Shown here one piece after another: positions 48,691-59,449 of a DNA stretch of 64,000 nucleotides (position 1 is the first letter of the stretch; each line of letters starts with the position of its first letter). The DNA is from an uncultured Nitrospirales bacterium. GTDB taxonomy: Bacteria; Nitrospirota; Nitrospiria; Nitrospirales; UBA8639. The translations under genes and the position numbers were made by a program. Location: the NCBI GenBank assembly GCA_951812745.1, contig OX638327.1, forward strand, positions 558,001-622,000. The letters run 5' to 3'. The notes under the pieces are model-generated. The model did no database searches. It saw nothing but the letters and a program-made list of their open reading frames with translations, and was not told where the DNA came from.

Positions 48691-49378
48691 TCGGAACACG
48701 GCTCCCAACGACCTCAGGGTTCAGTTCGATGAACGCGGGCTGGTGCCTGCCATTGTCCAGGATTGGCGTGACGGCGCCATTCTGATGTTGGGATATATGA
48801 ACCGAGAGTCACTCGATCAGACGTTGCAGACCGGTTACGTACACTTCTGGAGCCGTTCGAGAGGCAAGCTTTGGAAAAAAGGGGAGACTTCCGGCCATTA
48901 CCTGCTCTGTAAACGCGTATTTCTTGATTGTGACGGGGACGTCTTGTTGGTCAAAGCCGAACCTATGGGACCCACGTGTCATACGGGCGCCCGCACGTGT
49001 TTTTTTGCGGAAGTGACGTCCCGGGGTGTGACGACGACTCAGGTTGGTGAAGAGGCAAACGGAGGCATTTTCGATCGACTGTATGAAATGGTCCTGCAAC
49101 GGAAGGCTCAGCCACAAGAGCATTCGTATGTTTCCTCCTTGATGAAAGACGGGCCCGATCGCATTCTGAAAAAAGTCGTGGAGGAAGCCGGCGAAGTCGT
49201 GTTGGCCGTGAAGAAGGAGCACCGGGAAGAAGTCATCCACGAGGTGGCGGATTTGCTCTTTCACTCGATTGTGGCCTTGGGACATTGTGAAATTCCCATG
49301 ACGGCGATTCAACAGGAACTCGGCAAACGCTTTGGTCAATCGGGTATCAGGCGTACGGGATCGGAGCCGTCCCGGTAA
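48674..49378 (+). CDS. hisIE: Bifunctional HisIE (PR-AMP cyclohydrolase / PR-ATP pyrophosphatase)
   Basis: 234 residues. HisI domain (about 12-118): [60 protein letters not shown] and the zinc Cys region [12 protein letters not shown]. HisE domain (about 128-225): [55 protein letters not shown]. The two catalyse steps 2 and 3 of histidine synthesis. It overlaps hisF by 17 nt and ends the his cluster. hisC, hisZ and a histidinol phosphatase are not in the window. Confidence 0.96.
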   Translation: MAVESDRNTAPNDLRVQFDERGLVPAIVQDWRDGAILMLGYMNRESLDQTLQTGYVHFWSRSRGKLWKKGETSGHYLLCKRVFLDCDGDVLLVKAEPMGPTCHTGARTCFFAEVTSRGVTTTQVGEEANGGIFDRLYEMVLQRKAQPQEHSYVSSLMKDGPDRILKKVVEEAGEVVLAVKKEHREEVIHEVADLLFHSIVALGHCEIPMTAIQQELGKRFGQSGIRRTGSEPSR

Positions 49379-49398
49379 GAAACGGCGGTTCTTGCCGG

Positions 49399-49427
49399 TT
49401 GACTTGTCGTCCTGTCCCTGGTATAGT
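49399..49427 (+). promoter_or_regulatory. Sigma-70 promoter for dnaG-rpoD
   Basis: TTGACT (49399-49404) and TATAGT (49422-49427) are separated by exactly 17 bp, a near-consensus housekeeping promoter. It lies in the gap after hisIE, and the start point would be near 49434, giving a leader of about 78 nt to dnaG. Confidence 0.75.
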
Positions 49428-49511
49428 GCGAAAAGCATTATGTTCCAACAAGTTGTGTCCGATTAGCTCTTCCAAAACAGCGGGTACCGACAAAGGCTTC
49501 GGAGAAGAGCC

Positions 49512-51344
49512 TTGACAACGGCACGAGCTGGAATCCCTCCTGCTACCCTTCAACAAATCCGTGACTCCGTTGACATTGTGGACGTGGTGTCCCGCTACGT
49601 CACGTTGTCGAAAACGGGCCAGAACCTTCGAGGGCTTTGTCCTTTCCACCAGGAGAAAACGCCTTCTTTTACCGTGACCCCCACGCGACAAATGTTTTAC
49701 TGCTTTGGGTGTGGAGTGGGTGGCGATATCTTCACGTTCCTGATGCGGAAGGAAGGATTGGAATTCCTGGAGACGGTGAGAGATCTTGCCGAACGGGCAG
49801 GAATCCCTCTTCCCCGGAATGCGTCACAAGGCTTTTCACAATCAGAAACGGGTCAGCGAAAAAGGTTGGAAGGCCTTCATGCATTGGCCAATACATGGTT
49901 TCAGCAGAACCTGCATGACCCTTCCAAAGGCCGGTCGGCCTTGGCGTACCTTGCCGGTCGGGGTCTTGAATTAGAGACCCTGAAAGAATTCGGCATGGGA
50001 TATGCGCCGCCTTCATGGGACGGGCTCACCAATCATTTGACCAGACAGGGAGCGACCCCTTCCGATCTGGAGGCTTCGGGTCTGGTGGCGTTAAAAGATA
50101 CTCAGGGTAGCTCGAAACCTGCCAGATTTTATGACCGGTTTCGTGGCCGGGTTATGCTCCCGATCTGCGACCTTCGCGCAAATGTGATTGCATTTGGCGG
50201 ACGTGTGTTCGAAGAGGGAACTCCCAAGTACCTTAATTCTCCGGATACTGCGCTTTTTCAGAAGGGTCGTGTGTTGTATGGATTGCACAAGGTGCGTGAG
50301 GCGAACCAGCATCTTGACTCTTTGATTCTCGTCGAAGGCTACTTTGACGTGTTGGCGCTGCATCAGGCGGGTATTCGTCATGTTGCCGCGCCTTTGGGAA
50401 CCGCACTCACGTCCGAGCATGCCGTCTTGCTCCGTCGATTCGTCAACACCGTTGTGCTGATCTTCGACGGCGATGCAGCGGGGACCGGTGCCGTGTTACG
50501 CGCGCTGGACGTGTTTCGTGATAGTGGGGTCACCGTCAAAGTCGTTGTCATGCCTCCAGAGCATGATCCTGATTCATACGTTCGGGCTCATGGGGCTGAG
50601 CGTTTTCTGGCGTTGCAGGAACGGGCCCTGACGTTGTTGGAGTTCGCCGTGGCCCAACGTTTGGAAGGGGCAACTCATGCGACGATTGAAGAGCGAACCC
50701 GGCGCGTCGACGACATCCTGGGCATCTTGGCCAAAGTCTCAAACCCTATTGAAAAGAATGAACAGGTCCAACGCGTCGCCGAGCGACTGGGTGTCAGGCC
50801 GCAGTTGCTTCTCGATCGATATCCCGCCGTGCTCGACCGTCGTCAAGACGTTGCCCGACGTCGAGGGAACGCGACGGCCGCCGGCAGTCGGCGTAGCGAA
50901 AAACGGGAATTTCGGGAAGAACGCGAAATCGTCTCGTTCATGGTGCAGGGGAGCCTTCATTCTGAACATCTCAAGGGTCTGCGGCCTGAGGATTTTCGAT
51001 CGCCCCTCTATCGCCGGCTTGTGGAGATCGGATTGCGACATCTCGATGCGGAAGGCGGTCTTGATTTGTCGGGATTTTTCGCTGAAACCGGTCTGGATGA
51101 GACGTGTCGTGATTCGGTTGCGGAGTTGGCGGTGTCCGTGACCCATTTTGAAGATCGGGATGAGTATATTCAGGGTTGTTTGAGAGCGTTGGAACAAAGA
51201 AACTTGAGAACCCGTCTTGATGAACTGATTGCGCAGCTTCGAATCGCTGAGCGAGAGCAACGAATGGATGACGTGGATTGTCTGAATTCCCAAATCGAAG
51301 CGTTGCGTGGCAGAAAAGCCGGGTTAGCCTCGTCCACTTCATGA
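49512..51344 (+). CDS. dnaG: DNA primase DnaG
   Basis: 610 residues. Makes RNA primers for replication. The CHC2 zinc finger has C43 and H46 (GLCPFHQEKTPSFTV) and C64 and C67 (MFYCFGCGVGGDIF). The primase core and TOPRIM follow, with RFRGRVMLPICDLRANVIAF, GGRVFEEGTPKYLNSPDT, LILVEGYFDVLALHQAG and VLIFDGDAAG. The C-terminal 150 residues form the DnaB-binding region (VSFMVQGSLHSEHLKGLRPE). The start is TTG at 49512 with GGAG 7 nt before it; no ATG fits the conserved N-terminus. rpoD follows by 12 nt: the macromolecular synthesis operon without rpsU. Confidence 0.96.
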   Translation: MTTARAGIPPATLQQIRDSVDIVDVVSRYVTLSKTGQNLRGLCPFHQEKTPSFTVTPTRQMFYCFGCGVGGDIFTFLMRKEGLEFLETVRDLAERAGIPLPRNASQGFSQSETGQRKRLEGLHALANTWFQQNLHDPSKGRSALAYLAGRGLELETLKEFGMGYAPPSWDGLTNHLTRQGATPSDLEASGLVALKDTQGSSKPARFYDRFRGRVMLPICDLRANVIAFGGRVFEEGTPKYLNSPDTALFQKGRVLYGLHKVREANQHLDSLILVEGYFDVLALHQAGIRHVAAPLGTALTSEHAVLLRRFVNTVVLIFDGDAAGTGAVLRALDVFRDSGVTVKVVVMPPEHDPDSYVRAHGAERFLALQERALTLLEFAVAQRLEGATHATIEERTRRVDDILGILAKVSNPIEKNEQVQRVAERLGVRPQLLLDRYPAVLDRRQDVARRRGNATAAGSRRSEKREFREEREIVSFMVQGSLHSEHLKGLRPEDFRSPLYRRLVEIGLRHLDAEGGLDLSGFFAETGLDETCRDSVAELAVSVTHFEDRDEYIQGCLRALEQRNLRTRLDELIAQLRIAEREQRMDDVDCLNSQIEALRGRKAGLASSTS

Positions 51345-51356
51345 GAAGGGCCTTAT

Positions 51357-53156
<1,800 letters not shown>

Positions 53157-53172
53157 TATTTGAAACCGGCTC

Positions 53173-53208
53173 AAAGGGTCCTGCACGAACGTGCAGGACC
53201 CTTTTTTT
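53173..53208 (+). terminator. Intrinsic terminator of dnaG-rpoD
   Basis: AAAGGGTCCTGCAC (53173-53186) and GTGCAGGACCCTTT (53191-53204) form a perfect 14-bp stem with a GAAC tetraloop, ending in T7. It lies 16 nt after the rpoD stop and is the clearest terminator in the window. Confidence 0.95.
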
Positions 53209-53357
53209 ATGAAGTCGAATGACATCCGGCTTGTGAGGCAATGCAGGATCGCGGGCCTTGGCAGTCTCCCGAACGCTTTACTTTTTGACGAGGGCAGGGG
53301 TACGCTCTTGAGGTTTTCGACAATAAAACGTCTCGAAAACATGGTTGGTGCGGCCAC

Positions 53358-55049
53358 ATGAACAGGACCGAACGAAGACGGCAAGCCAAGTTGACGGGAA
53401 AGTCTCCGACGTCGTCAGGCACGGTGTTTGCCAAACAACTGTTTGAGGAGGCGGTCAACCACCATCGAGGTGGGCGATTGTCCCAGGCCGAAACCTGTTA
53501 TCAACAAATCCTCACGCAGGATCCGACCCATGCCGACGCACTCCATTTGATCGGGTTGGTTGCGTACCAGCAAGCTCGGTATGATCGGGCGCTCGACTGT
53601 ATCGCGAAGGCCATTCAACGCGACTCGACGAAGCCGCTTTATTTTTACAACCTGGGGCTCGTCCATCAAAAACTCAACCAATTACACGAGGCTGAACGGT
53701 CCTACCGGCAGGCGCTCTCGCTCAAGGGCGATTACGTCGAGGCGTTGGGGAACCTAGGCAACGTCTTGCGGGAACAAGGAGAACTGGATGCTGCCTGTGC
53801 GACCTATAAGCAGGTTTTGGCGATTAAACCCGATCATCCGGAAGGGTACAACAACCTGGGCGTAGTCCTGAAGGAGCAGGGCAAGCGAGACGAAGCAAGG
53901 GACGCGTACCAACGGGCCATTGCTCTCAACCCTGAAAATGCCGAGGCTCACTGTAATCTCGGTGCCATCCTGTTTGAGGGCGAATTTCTTGACGAGGCGA
54001 TTGCTCAGTTTCAGCACGCCGTTTCCATCAAGCCCCATTACGCGAAAGCCCATCATCATCTGGGATTGGCCCGGTTGTGGAAACAGGATACGGAGGGCGC
54101 CCTGCACGAACTCCGTACGTCGGCTCATCTGCTACAAAACCATGGAAGGCCCGTGCCGGTTGATACGCTCTATGCTTCCCGGATTAAGCACGATGTCGAG
54201 CAAATGCATTACTTGACCGAACGCGGATTGGGGGGACAGCCCGATTCCCGATATCAGGTTGCCCTCACCGCGTTACGACAGAAGGCTTTGCGATCAGGGG
54301 AGGCGAACCGGAGGATCCGCCTCAGCCAGGCAGAGGTGCAGGCCCTTGCTCCGTCGGTGAATCGAATTTTGCATTATGCCGACAATCCTGCGTTGCCCCA
54401 GGGAGCGTTGAATCCGGAATTGGACGTGGAGGAGATTGAGCGACGCTATAACGCGAGTCGCCCTGAAATCATTTATATCGATGCGTTGTTGCGGCCCGAG
54501 GCTCTCAAGTCCCTTCGGCAATTTTGCCGGGAATCCACGATCTGGAAAAAGGATTATGAAGACGGATACATCGGGGCGTTTCTGGGTGAAGGGTTTTCCT
54601 CACCGTTATTGTTGCAAGTGGCCGAAGAATTACGCACCGCCTTCCCGGGCATCTTTCACCAACATCGATTGCTCCAGGCTTGGGCGTTTAAGCAGGATAG
54701 CACGCGTCGTCCCCTGAAAATCCACGCCGATGCTGCAGCCGTCAACGTGAATTTTTGGATAACCCCCGATGATGCGAACCTTGATCCTACGAGTGGGGGG
54801 TTGATCGTTTGGGATAAGGAAGCTCCGCGGGATTGGGATTTCAAGGCGTACAATTCCACGGCGTTTCAGCCGAAGATTCGGGAATTCCTGAAACAAAGCG
54901 GCGCGTCGCCCGTGAAGGTCCCCTATCGAGCAAACCGGGCACTTGTCTTCAATTCCGACCTCTTTCATGAATCGGACACCTGTACGTTTCGGGACGACTA
55001 TGAATCCCGGCGCATCAATATCACCTTCCTGTACGGCCGGCGACGCTGA
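53358..55049 (+). CDS. TPR protein with a C-terminal 2OG-Fe(II) oxygenase domain
   Basis: 563 residues. The N-terminal 270 residues are TPR repeats (for example YFYNLGLVHQKLNQLHEAER; EALGNLGNVLREQGELDAAC; GYNNLGVVLKEQGKRDEARD). The C-terminal domain (about 360-563) has the iron ligands of 2-oxoglutarate oxygenases: H456 and D458 in KIHADAAAVNVNFWITPDD, H537 in FNSDLFHESD, and an Arg near 551 in RRINITFLYG that would bind 2OG. Such TPR-hydroxylases probably modify proteins or a small molecule, with the TPR part choosing the partner. No signal peptide. It stands alone after the rpoD terminator. The substrate is unknown. Confidence 0.85.
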   Translation: MNRTERRRQAKLTGKSPTSSGTVFAKQLFEEAVNHHRGGRLSQAETCYQQILTQDPTHADALHLIGLVAYQQARYDRALDCIAKAIQRDSTKPLYFYNLGLVHQKLNQLHEAERSYRQALSLKGDYVEALGNLGNVLREQGELDAACATYKQVLAIKPDHPEGYNNLGVVLKEQGKRDEARDAYQRAIALNPENAEAHCNLGAILFEGEFLDEAIAQFQHAVSIKPHYAKAHHHLGLARLWKQDTEGALHELRTSAHLLQNHGRPVPVDTLYASRIKHDVEQMHYLTERGLGGQPDSRYQVALTALRQKALRSGEANRRIRLSQAEVQALAPSVNRILHYADNPALPQGALNPELDVEEIERRYNASRPEIIYIDALLRPEALKSLRQFCRESTIWKKDYEDGYIGAFLGEGFSSPLLLQVAEELRTAFPGIFHQHRLLQAWAFKQDSTRRPLKIHADAAAVNVNFWITPDDANLDPTSGGLIVWDKEAPRDWDFKAYNSTAFQPKIREFLKQSGASPVKVPYRANRALVFNSDLFHESDTCTFRDDYESRRINITFLYGRRR

Positions 55050-55122
55050 ACGTGTGACTGACAGCGGTTGCGCACACATCCCTGAAGAGTCTGGAGAAGA
55101 GGAAGAGAAAACGAGTAGCCCG

Positions 55123-55419
55123 TTACAGGCTGACGAATCGATCGCAGCCTGTGATGATTTGGGAGAGGACCACTAATCCGCAGAATGGCACTTCTTGACC
55201 GTATCCCTCCGTGGACACCTTGTGCTGCTGGCACCCGTACGCACAGACGTTCAATTTGACACGCGCCGAAGCCAGGCTGAGGGTCGCCCGGGGGCAGGGT
55301 TTTCACGCCCTCATCGATGAGATACAAGTGCACGTTCACGTCAGAACGCAGGGCTTCACAGCGTAATCCCGCGACCACGCCCGCATGGGGATGAGCCATC
55401 CGAAGGCGTCATGAGGCAT
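55123..55419 (-). pseudogene. Frameshifted DsrE-like (TusD/DsrE superfamily) gene
   Basis: On the minus strand a start at 55419 has GGAGG (complement 55427-55431) 7 nt before it, giving MPHDAFGWLI. The frame then continues in another phase as HPHAGVVAGLRCEALRSDVN with VHLYLIDEGVKTL, and in a third phase as ASARVKLNVCAYGCQQHKV, then EGYGQEVPFCGLVVLSQIIT with GCDRFVSL, stopping at 55123. Joined, these read as a DsrE-type protein with the conserved Cys of VCAYGC. The second shift is one base within a run of five G (55290-55294); the first needs a small deletion near 55395. Either a dead gene or assembly errors. No other sulphur-relay gene is nearby. Confidence 0.6.
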
Positions 55420-55514
55420 GTCCCTGCCTCCGTACCGTTCTGAATGGATGGCGCCGCTACGGTAGAGGGAACCGGGCGACCGAAGTGCTTCATTTCAATG
55501 ACACAGAGAATAAT

Positions 55515-55548
55515 AAAAGCGGAGCTGGGTCATGCCGACCCAGCCCCG
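55515..55548 (-). terminator. Intrinsic terminator of the ComEA-like gene
   Basis: Read on the minus strand, CGGGGCTGGGTC (55548-55537) and GACCCAGCTCCG (55531-55520) form a 12-bp stem with one G-U pair and a 5-nt loop. It is followed by CTTTTATTATT and lies 23 nt after the stop of the ComEA-like gene. Confidence 0.85.
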
Positions 55549-55571
55549 CAAGCTCGATCAAAATTACGCAA

Positions 55572-55883
55572 TTACTCTGACGTGGGGGAGCCTCCAATCA
55601 CGAGGCGTTCCTTCATCTTCGCGAACGTTTTCTTGCCGATACCCCTGACCTGCATTAATTCCTCCACACTCTTAAATGGCCCGTTGGTGGTCCGGTATTC
55701 GACAATCCGCTTGGCCAACCCTTTGCCGATTCCCGGCAATTGTTGAAGTTCTTTGGCCGTGCTGGTGTTCAGATCCACCTTGCCGTCGTCCGCGAAGCCC
55801 ACTCCTGAAAAACTGACGATGAGCATCAGCGCAAGCAGGCTGATCGTGAAGTAAGACCGACTCAGTTGGTGAATGTTTCTCAT
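55572..55883 (-). CDS. ComEA-like helix-hairpin-helix DNA-binding protein
   Basis: 103 residues. A signal peptide or membrane anchor (YFTISLLALMLIVSFSGVGF, about 11-30) leads into a helix-hairpin-helix domain: KVDLNTSTAKELQQLPGIGK, GLAKRIVEYRTTNGPFKSVE, ELMQVRGIGKKTFAKMKERL. The first GIGKGLA and second GIGKKTF hairpins are complete. Such proteins resemble the DNA-binding part of the ComEA competence receptor, but ComEA itself is longer, and this type is common and of uncertain use. It is exported and probably periplasmic. GGAGGAAC lies before the ATG. A terminator follows. Confidence 0.9.
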   Translation of the reverse strand: MRNIHQLSRSYFTISLLALMLIVSFSGVGFADDGKVDLNTSTAKELQQLPGIGKGLAKRIVEYRTTNGPFKSVEELMQVRGIGKKTFAKMKERLVIGGSPTSE

Positions 55884-56166
55884 GGCTGTTCCTCCTGTGA
55901 AAGATGGTGAATGGAAAAATTAGCGTCCTGATTTTATTATCAGCAAAGAACGTGCCACGAAGATCAGAACATAAATTGTTCGGAAAACCCGTTGATTGAT
56001 AAGGGATTTTTGTTGATGCCCTTTTGAAGGGGCAGCAAGGCATGGTTCTGAGAAACAGAACGGACTGTCCACTCCGATATGCAGGAGTTGTATGCTCAGG
56101 TGTCAGGTGAGGGAAGTTTTTGTGACCGGGGCGGCAAGACGGAATCAGCACTCGACGCGGCGACGG

Positions 56167-57711
56167 TCATCGAGTGCGAGTAAAACCGTAAATATCCCCG
56201 ATTTTGGTCCGGAGGTATGACAGGAACGGCTCGACACTCAGCGCGCGGCCGGTGATCCGGTGGAGGAGATCGGCGGATGAATATTGCCGCCCGCACTGGT
56301 GGATATTATGATTCAGCCAGGTTTTGAGTGAGAGCAGGTGGCCTTGTTGGATGTCGGTTTCCAGTTCAGGGATGTCCTGACAGGCCTGCTGAAAAAACAT
56401 GGACGCATAGAGGTTGCCCAAGGTATACGTGGGGAAATAGCCCAATGCCCCCAGGGACCAATGGACGTCCTGCAGGACACCGTCGGCGTCCCGTTCGGGG
56501 ATGATCCCAAGATATTCCTGCATCTTCTCCCGCCACAGACCGGGAAGGTCCTTGACTTGAACCTGTTTTTCAATCAGGGCCAGCTCTATGTCAAAACGCA
56601 CCATGATGTGCAGGTTGTACGTGACTTCGTCTGCTTCCACGCGAATCAGAGACGGTTTCACCCTGTTCAAGGCCGCATGGAACGCGTCCAGGGAAATCGT
56701 TCCGAGTTGTGCCGGAAAATATTGTCGAAGCAAGGGGAAGAAATGCGTCCAAAAGGCTTTGGATCGCCCCACGTTGTTCTCCCATAGCCGTGATTGGCTT
56801 TCATGAATGCCCAGAGAAAGCGGCTCGCCCAAGGGGGTGCCGTAGTGCTCTTGGGGCAGACCTTGATCATAGAGACCGTGCCCCCCCTCATGGATGCAAC
56901 TGAACAGGCAGGAGGGCAGATCCTTTTCAAAGACGCGCGTTGTCACGCGGACGTCGGTGGGGTGAAACGACGTGGTAAAGGGATGGGCTGAGAGATCCAA
57001 TCGTCCCCGGTTGAAATCGTACCCCATGCCCTGGAGCACCAGCTTCCCGAACGCGAGTTGCTGCTGTTTGTCGTAGGTCTGAAACAAGAGCCGATCGTCC
57101 GGTGGCGAAGCGGCTTCCCTGACGTGTTGCAACAGGTCGCGCAATCCGTGACGAAGCGTGGCGAACAGCGGTTGAAGTTGGGCCACGGTGGCTCCGGGTT
57201 CGTAGGCGTCCAGGAGCGCGTCGTACGGGGAATCGTCGTAGCCCAGGTAGTCGATCTCTTCGAATTTCAAGGCGACGACCGATTGCAAGTTGGGCAGAAA
57301 GGACGTGAAGTCATCACGCCGGCGTGCCTCGGCCCACACTTGTTGGGCCAGGGAGCATTCGCGCTCCAGGCGATTGACGAAATCGGAGGGGAGTTTTTTG
57401 GCCCGGCTGAAGTCGCGCCAGATTTCTCGAACCAGAGCCTTGGATGCGTCATCGAGCCCGTTGGTTTCGGCGTTCGCCAAACCGGTTGTCGGATCGATAT
57501 GCTGGAACAGGAGGTCTTCGATCTCGGGGGAGACGAATTTCGCGTGGGCCAGAGTCTGAAGCGTGGCCAGTTGCTCGGCACGGGTTTGTCCCCCGCCGGC
57601 CGGCATATAGGTTTCCTGATCCCAGGACAGCAGGGCGGCGGCATCCTTGAGATGTTGTATCTCCAGAAGTTTGGATTTTAGGGTAGCCAGTGTTTGCGTG
57701 ACATTCGGCAT
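56167..57711 (-). CDS. M32-family metallocarboxypeptidase
   Basis: 514 residues, normal for thermostable carboxypeptidase 1-type (Taq) enzymes of family M32. The zinc motif HEGGH lies near 274 in CIHEGGHGLYDQGLPQEHYG, and the distal Glu is in LGIHESQSRLWENNVGRS. Typical blocks: LLSWDQETYMPAGGGQTRAE at the start, DLSAHPFTTSFHPTDVRVTT in the middle, EADEVTYNLHIMVRFDIELA and GYFPTYTLGNLYASMFFQQA at the end. It removes C-terminal amino acids from peptides, probably in the cytoplasm since there is no signal peptide. It is a single gene on the minus strand. Confidence 0.95.
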   Translation of the reverse strand: MPNVTQTLATLKSKLLEIQHLKDAAALLSWDQETYMPAGGGQTRAEQLATLQTLAHAKFVSPEIEDLLFQHIDPTTGLANAETNGLDDASKALVREIWRDFSRAKKLPSDFVNRLERECSLAQQVWAEARRRDDFTSFLPNLQSVVALKFEEIDYLGYDDSPYDALLDAYEPGATVAQLQPLFATLRHGLRDLLQHVREAASPPDDRLLFQTYDKQQQLAFGKLVLQGMGYDFNRGRLDLSAHPFTTSFHPTDVRVTTRVFEKDLPSCLFSCIHEGGHGLYDQGLPQEHYGTPLGEPLSLGIHESQSRLWENNVGRSKAFWTHFFPLLRQYFPAQLGTISLDAFHAALNRVKPSLIRVEADEVTYNLHIMVRFDIELALIEKQVQVKDLPGLWREKMQEYLGIIPERDADGVLQDVHWSLGALGYFPTYTLGNLYASMFFQQACQDIPELETDIQQGHLLSLKTWLNHNIHQCGRQYSSADLLHRITGRALSVEPFLSYLRTKIGDIYGFTRTR

Positions 57712-57856
57712 ACGCAGAGCTTCTCGTTATTCAAGGGACGTAGGTCTGACGAAAAAGACTGTACAAAGCGCTATCTCCCAATGCAAGGTGGAATGGTAAT
57801 GATGCCGGGAAATCTGCTATTTCTTCATGACGGAAAACGCGAAAAAGGAGAACTAC

Positions 57857-58516
57857 ATGAAAGCGTTAGTTGCACCTGACGTTGAAGCCTATGCAGAGGC
57901 GCATTCGATTCCGGAGTCCGACGTCTGTCGTCGGCTTCGAGAGGAAACCTATCGTTCCGTCGAGCTTCCTCAAATGGTGGTCGGTCCGTTGGAAGGGGCG
58001 TTTTTGAAAATGATAGCGACGTTGGTGGAGGCTAGGCGGGTACTGGAAATCGGCACCTTTACCGGTTATAGCGCTCTTTGCCTTGCAGAGGCACTGCCTG
58101 ATGATGGCACCGTGATCACGTGCGATATCGATGCTGCAACCACCGAACTGGCCAAACGGTATTGGGCCCAAAGTTCCGCTGGTGGAAAGATTGAGTCACG
58201 GCTTGGGCCGGCTCTTGAAACGATGCAAACACTTGCAGGTAGGTTCGATCTGATTTTTATCGATGCGGATAAAATGAACTATGTGAACTATTATCAATGC
58301 GGGTTGACGTTGTTGTCTCCCAAAGGCGTCATGCTTATTGACAACGTGCTCTGGAGCGGGGAGGTCCTCAAGCACCCGGCTCCGGATGGCACCACCGAGG
58401 TGCTTCAGGACTTGAACCGGTTTGTGGCCGCCGACCCTCGCGTGGCGGCAGTGTTGGTGACCATCAGAGATGGCGTATTGGTTGTTCGATTGAGTAGCGA
58501 CACGGGGTTTCAATAG
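57857..58516 (+). CDS. Class I SAM-dependent O-methyltransferase (family 3 / CCoAOMT-like)
   Basis: 219 residues from the ATG at 57857, fixed by AAAGGAG at 57845; the ATG at 57827 lacks a site. Motifs: LEIGTFTGYSALCLAEALPD (SAM motif I, about 60-79), VITCDIDAATTELAKRYWAQ, LIFIDADKMNYVNYYQCGLT with the metal-binding D-A-D, and MLIDNVLWSGEVLKHPAPDG, all diagnostic for the methyltransferase-3 family. It transfers methyl groups to catechol-type or related hydroxyls, using Mg2+ or Ca2+. The gene is isolated between divergent and non-coding regions. The natural substrate is unknown. Confidence 0.93.
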   Translation: MKALVAPDVEAYAEAHSIPESDVCRRLREETYRSVELPQMVVGPLEGAFLKMIATLVEARRVLEIGTFTGYSALCLAEALPDDGTVITCDIDAATTELAKRYWAQSSAGGKIESRLGPALETMQTLAGRFDLIFIDADKMNYVNYYQCGLTLLSPKGVMLIDNVLWSGEVLKHPAPDGTTEVLQDLNRFVAADPRVAAVLVTIRDGVLVVRLSSDTGFQ

Positions 58517-58658
58517 GTCGGATTGGCGACTCATGCCCTTCCTCTACGTACCCACCCCCAAGGGTCTTTCCTTCACTAGATTTTGTGGTGTACACCATGA
58601 ATCCGCTATGCCTAAAATATAGGCAAATTGGTCAATGATGCATTCAGTACTCTACATT

Positions 58659-58675
58659 GTTTTGTCGTACAAAAC
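58659..58675. promoter_or_regulatory. Perfect palindrome GTTTTGT-N3-ACAAAAC
   Basis: Seven-base-pair arms with a 3-bp spacer in an AT-rich intergenic region. It has the form of a dimeric regulator site, but no promoter or gene start is next to it. Confidence 0.35.
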
Positions 58676-58781
58676 TCATCCACAATGTTGTCCCCATTTT
58701 TGGTGGATACATGGAGCAACAATTCAATTTCATAATAGAAACAAGATGTTACGTTAGCTCATTTACGTAATGCACAATAAG

Positions 58782-58797
58782 TACCTGTGAACAGGTA
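58782..58797. promoter_or_regulatory. Perfect palindrome TACCTGT-N2-ACAGGTA
   Basis: Seven-base-pair arms with a 2-bp centre (CTGTGAACAG), similar in form to LexA- or TetR-type sites though not a clear match to either consensus. Confidence 0.35.
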
Positions 58798-58947
58798 GTG
58801 GATGACTGCCAGGATTGCTTCCTCTGTTCAGATCGGGTGGAGGTCAGCGTGACGCGACCTTAACCTACAATTGATCCTCAATTAACAGGTTATGTATGCC
58901 GGCTCACGGCCAGCAGGAAGACAAATCAGAGCATGAATCAGATTGTC

Positions 58948-59190
58948 TTAACGGAGGGCAGGGAAATGACACTCACCGGAGAGACTGGGGAGTTGGCAGT
59001 CCAACAATTTTCGGAGTTCGAATTCGGCACCTTCTCGAAACCGTTCGGCCTCGTGCTCATCCGGGAAGGGACCATAGACTCGTGGTTCGAGAAAGTTGCA
59101 GGCTACGCGAACGAACCATCCTGTTTGTCCTCTGGACGGATGTTTTTTAAAAACCGCGACTTCTTGCTCAATGGTGCCTTGATTTGCCAT
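58948..59190 (-). CDS. Small conserved-looking protein, 80 aa
   Basis: 80 residues. AAAGGAGG lies 7 nt before the ATG at 59190, among the best ribosome-binding sites here, so the gene is almost certainly translated. The sequence GWFVRVACNFLEPRVYGPFP and DEHEAERFREGAEFELRKLL reads as a small folded beta-strand plus helix domain; the YGPFPDEHEAERF part has the character of short conserved proteins of unknown role. The chain is otherwise charged and has no signal. The upstream 259 bp is very AT-rich with several TATA-like stretches that probably hold its promoter. The plus-strand frames that overlap it are shadows. Confidence 0.7.
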   Translation of the reverse strand: MANQGTIEQEVAVFKKHPSRGQTGWFVRVACNFLEPRVYGPFPDEHEAERFREGAEFELRKLLDCQLPSLSGECHFPALR

Positions 59191-59449
59191 AACGTGCCTC
59201 CTTTCGCGTGGAAACAGCTATGTTTCTGTCTGCTTTAAGAGTAGCCCATCGAACCTGAAAACATCATCATTTTGATGCTGGAATGGCTTCCTTCTGTGGC
59301 GTGGTGTATACAAAATGTTACGCGTACGTTTCGATACATATATTCCATATCCTGTACAGAGTAACATATTTTATACAATATATTGATATATTTTATTTTT
59401 TTCAAGGGATTTTTTCAGATTTTTTCATGAGGACGAAATCCTGATTTTG

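Larger units (their letters stand above)
58517..58947. other. 431-bp intergenic region with operator-like palindromes
   Basis: No gene. AT-rich, with two perfect palindromes: GTTTTGT-CGT-ACAAAAC (58659-58675) and TACCTGT-GA-ACAGGTA (58782-58797). TTACGTAA lies at 58763-58770. These look like repressor sites, but neither flanking gene starts close to them: the gene to the left ends here and the gene to the right (58948-59190) ends here too. Confidence 0.5.

Noticed and set aside
54998-55399. A 133-codon minus-strand frame as an intact gene.
   Set aside because: It keeps only the N-terminal half of a DsrE-like protein; the C-terminal half continues in another phase, and the remainder of the frame overlaps the 2OG-oxygenase gene.
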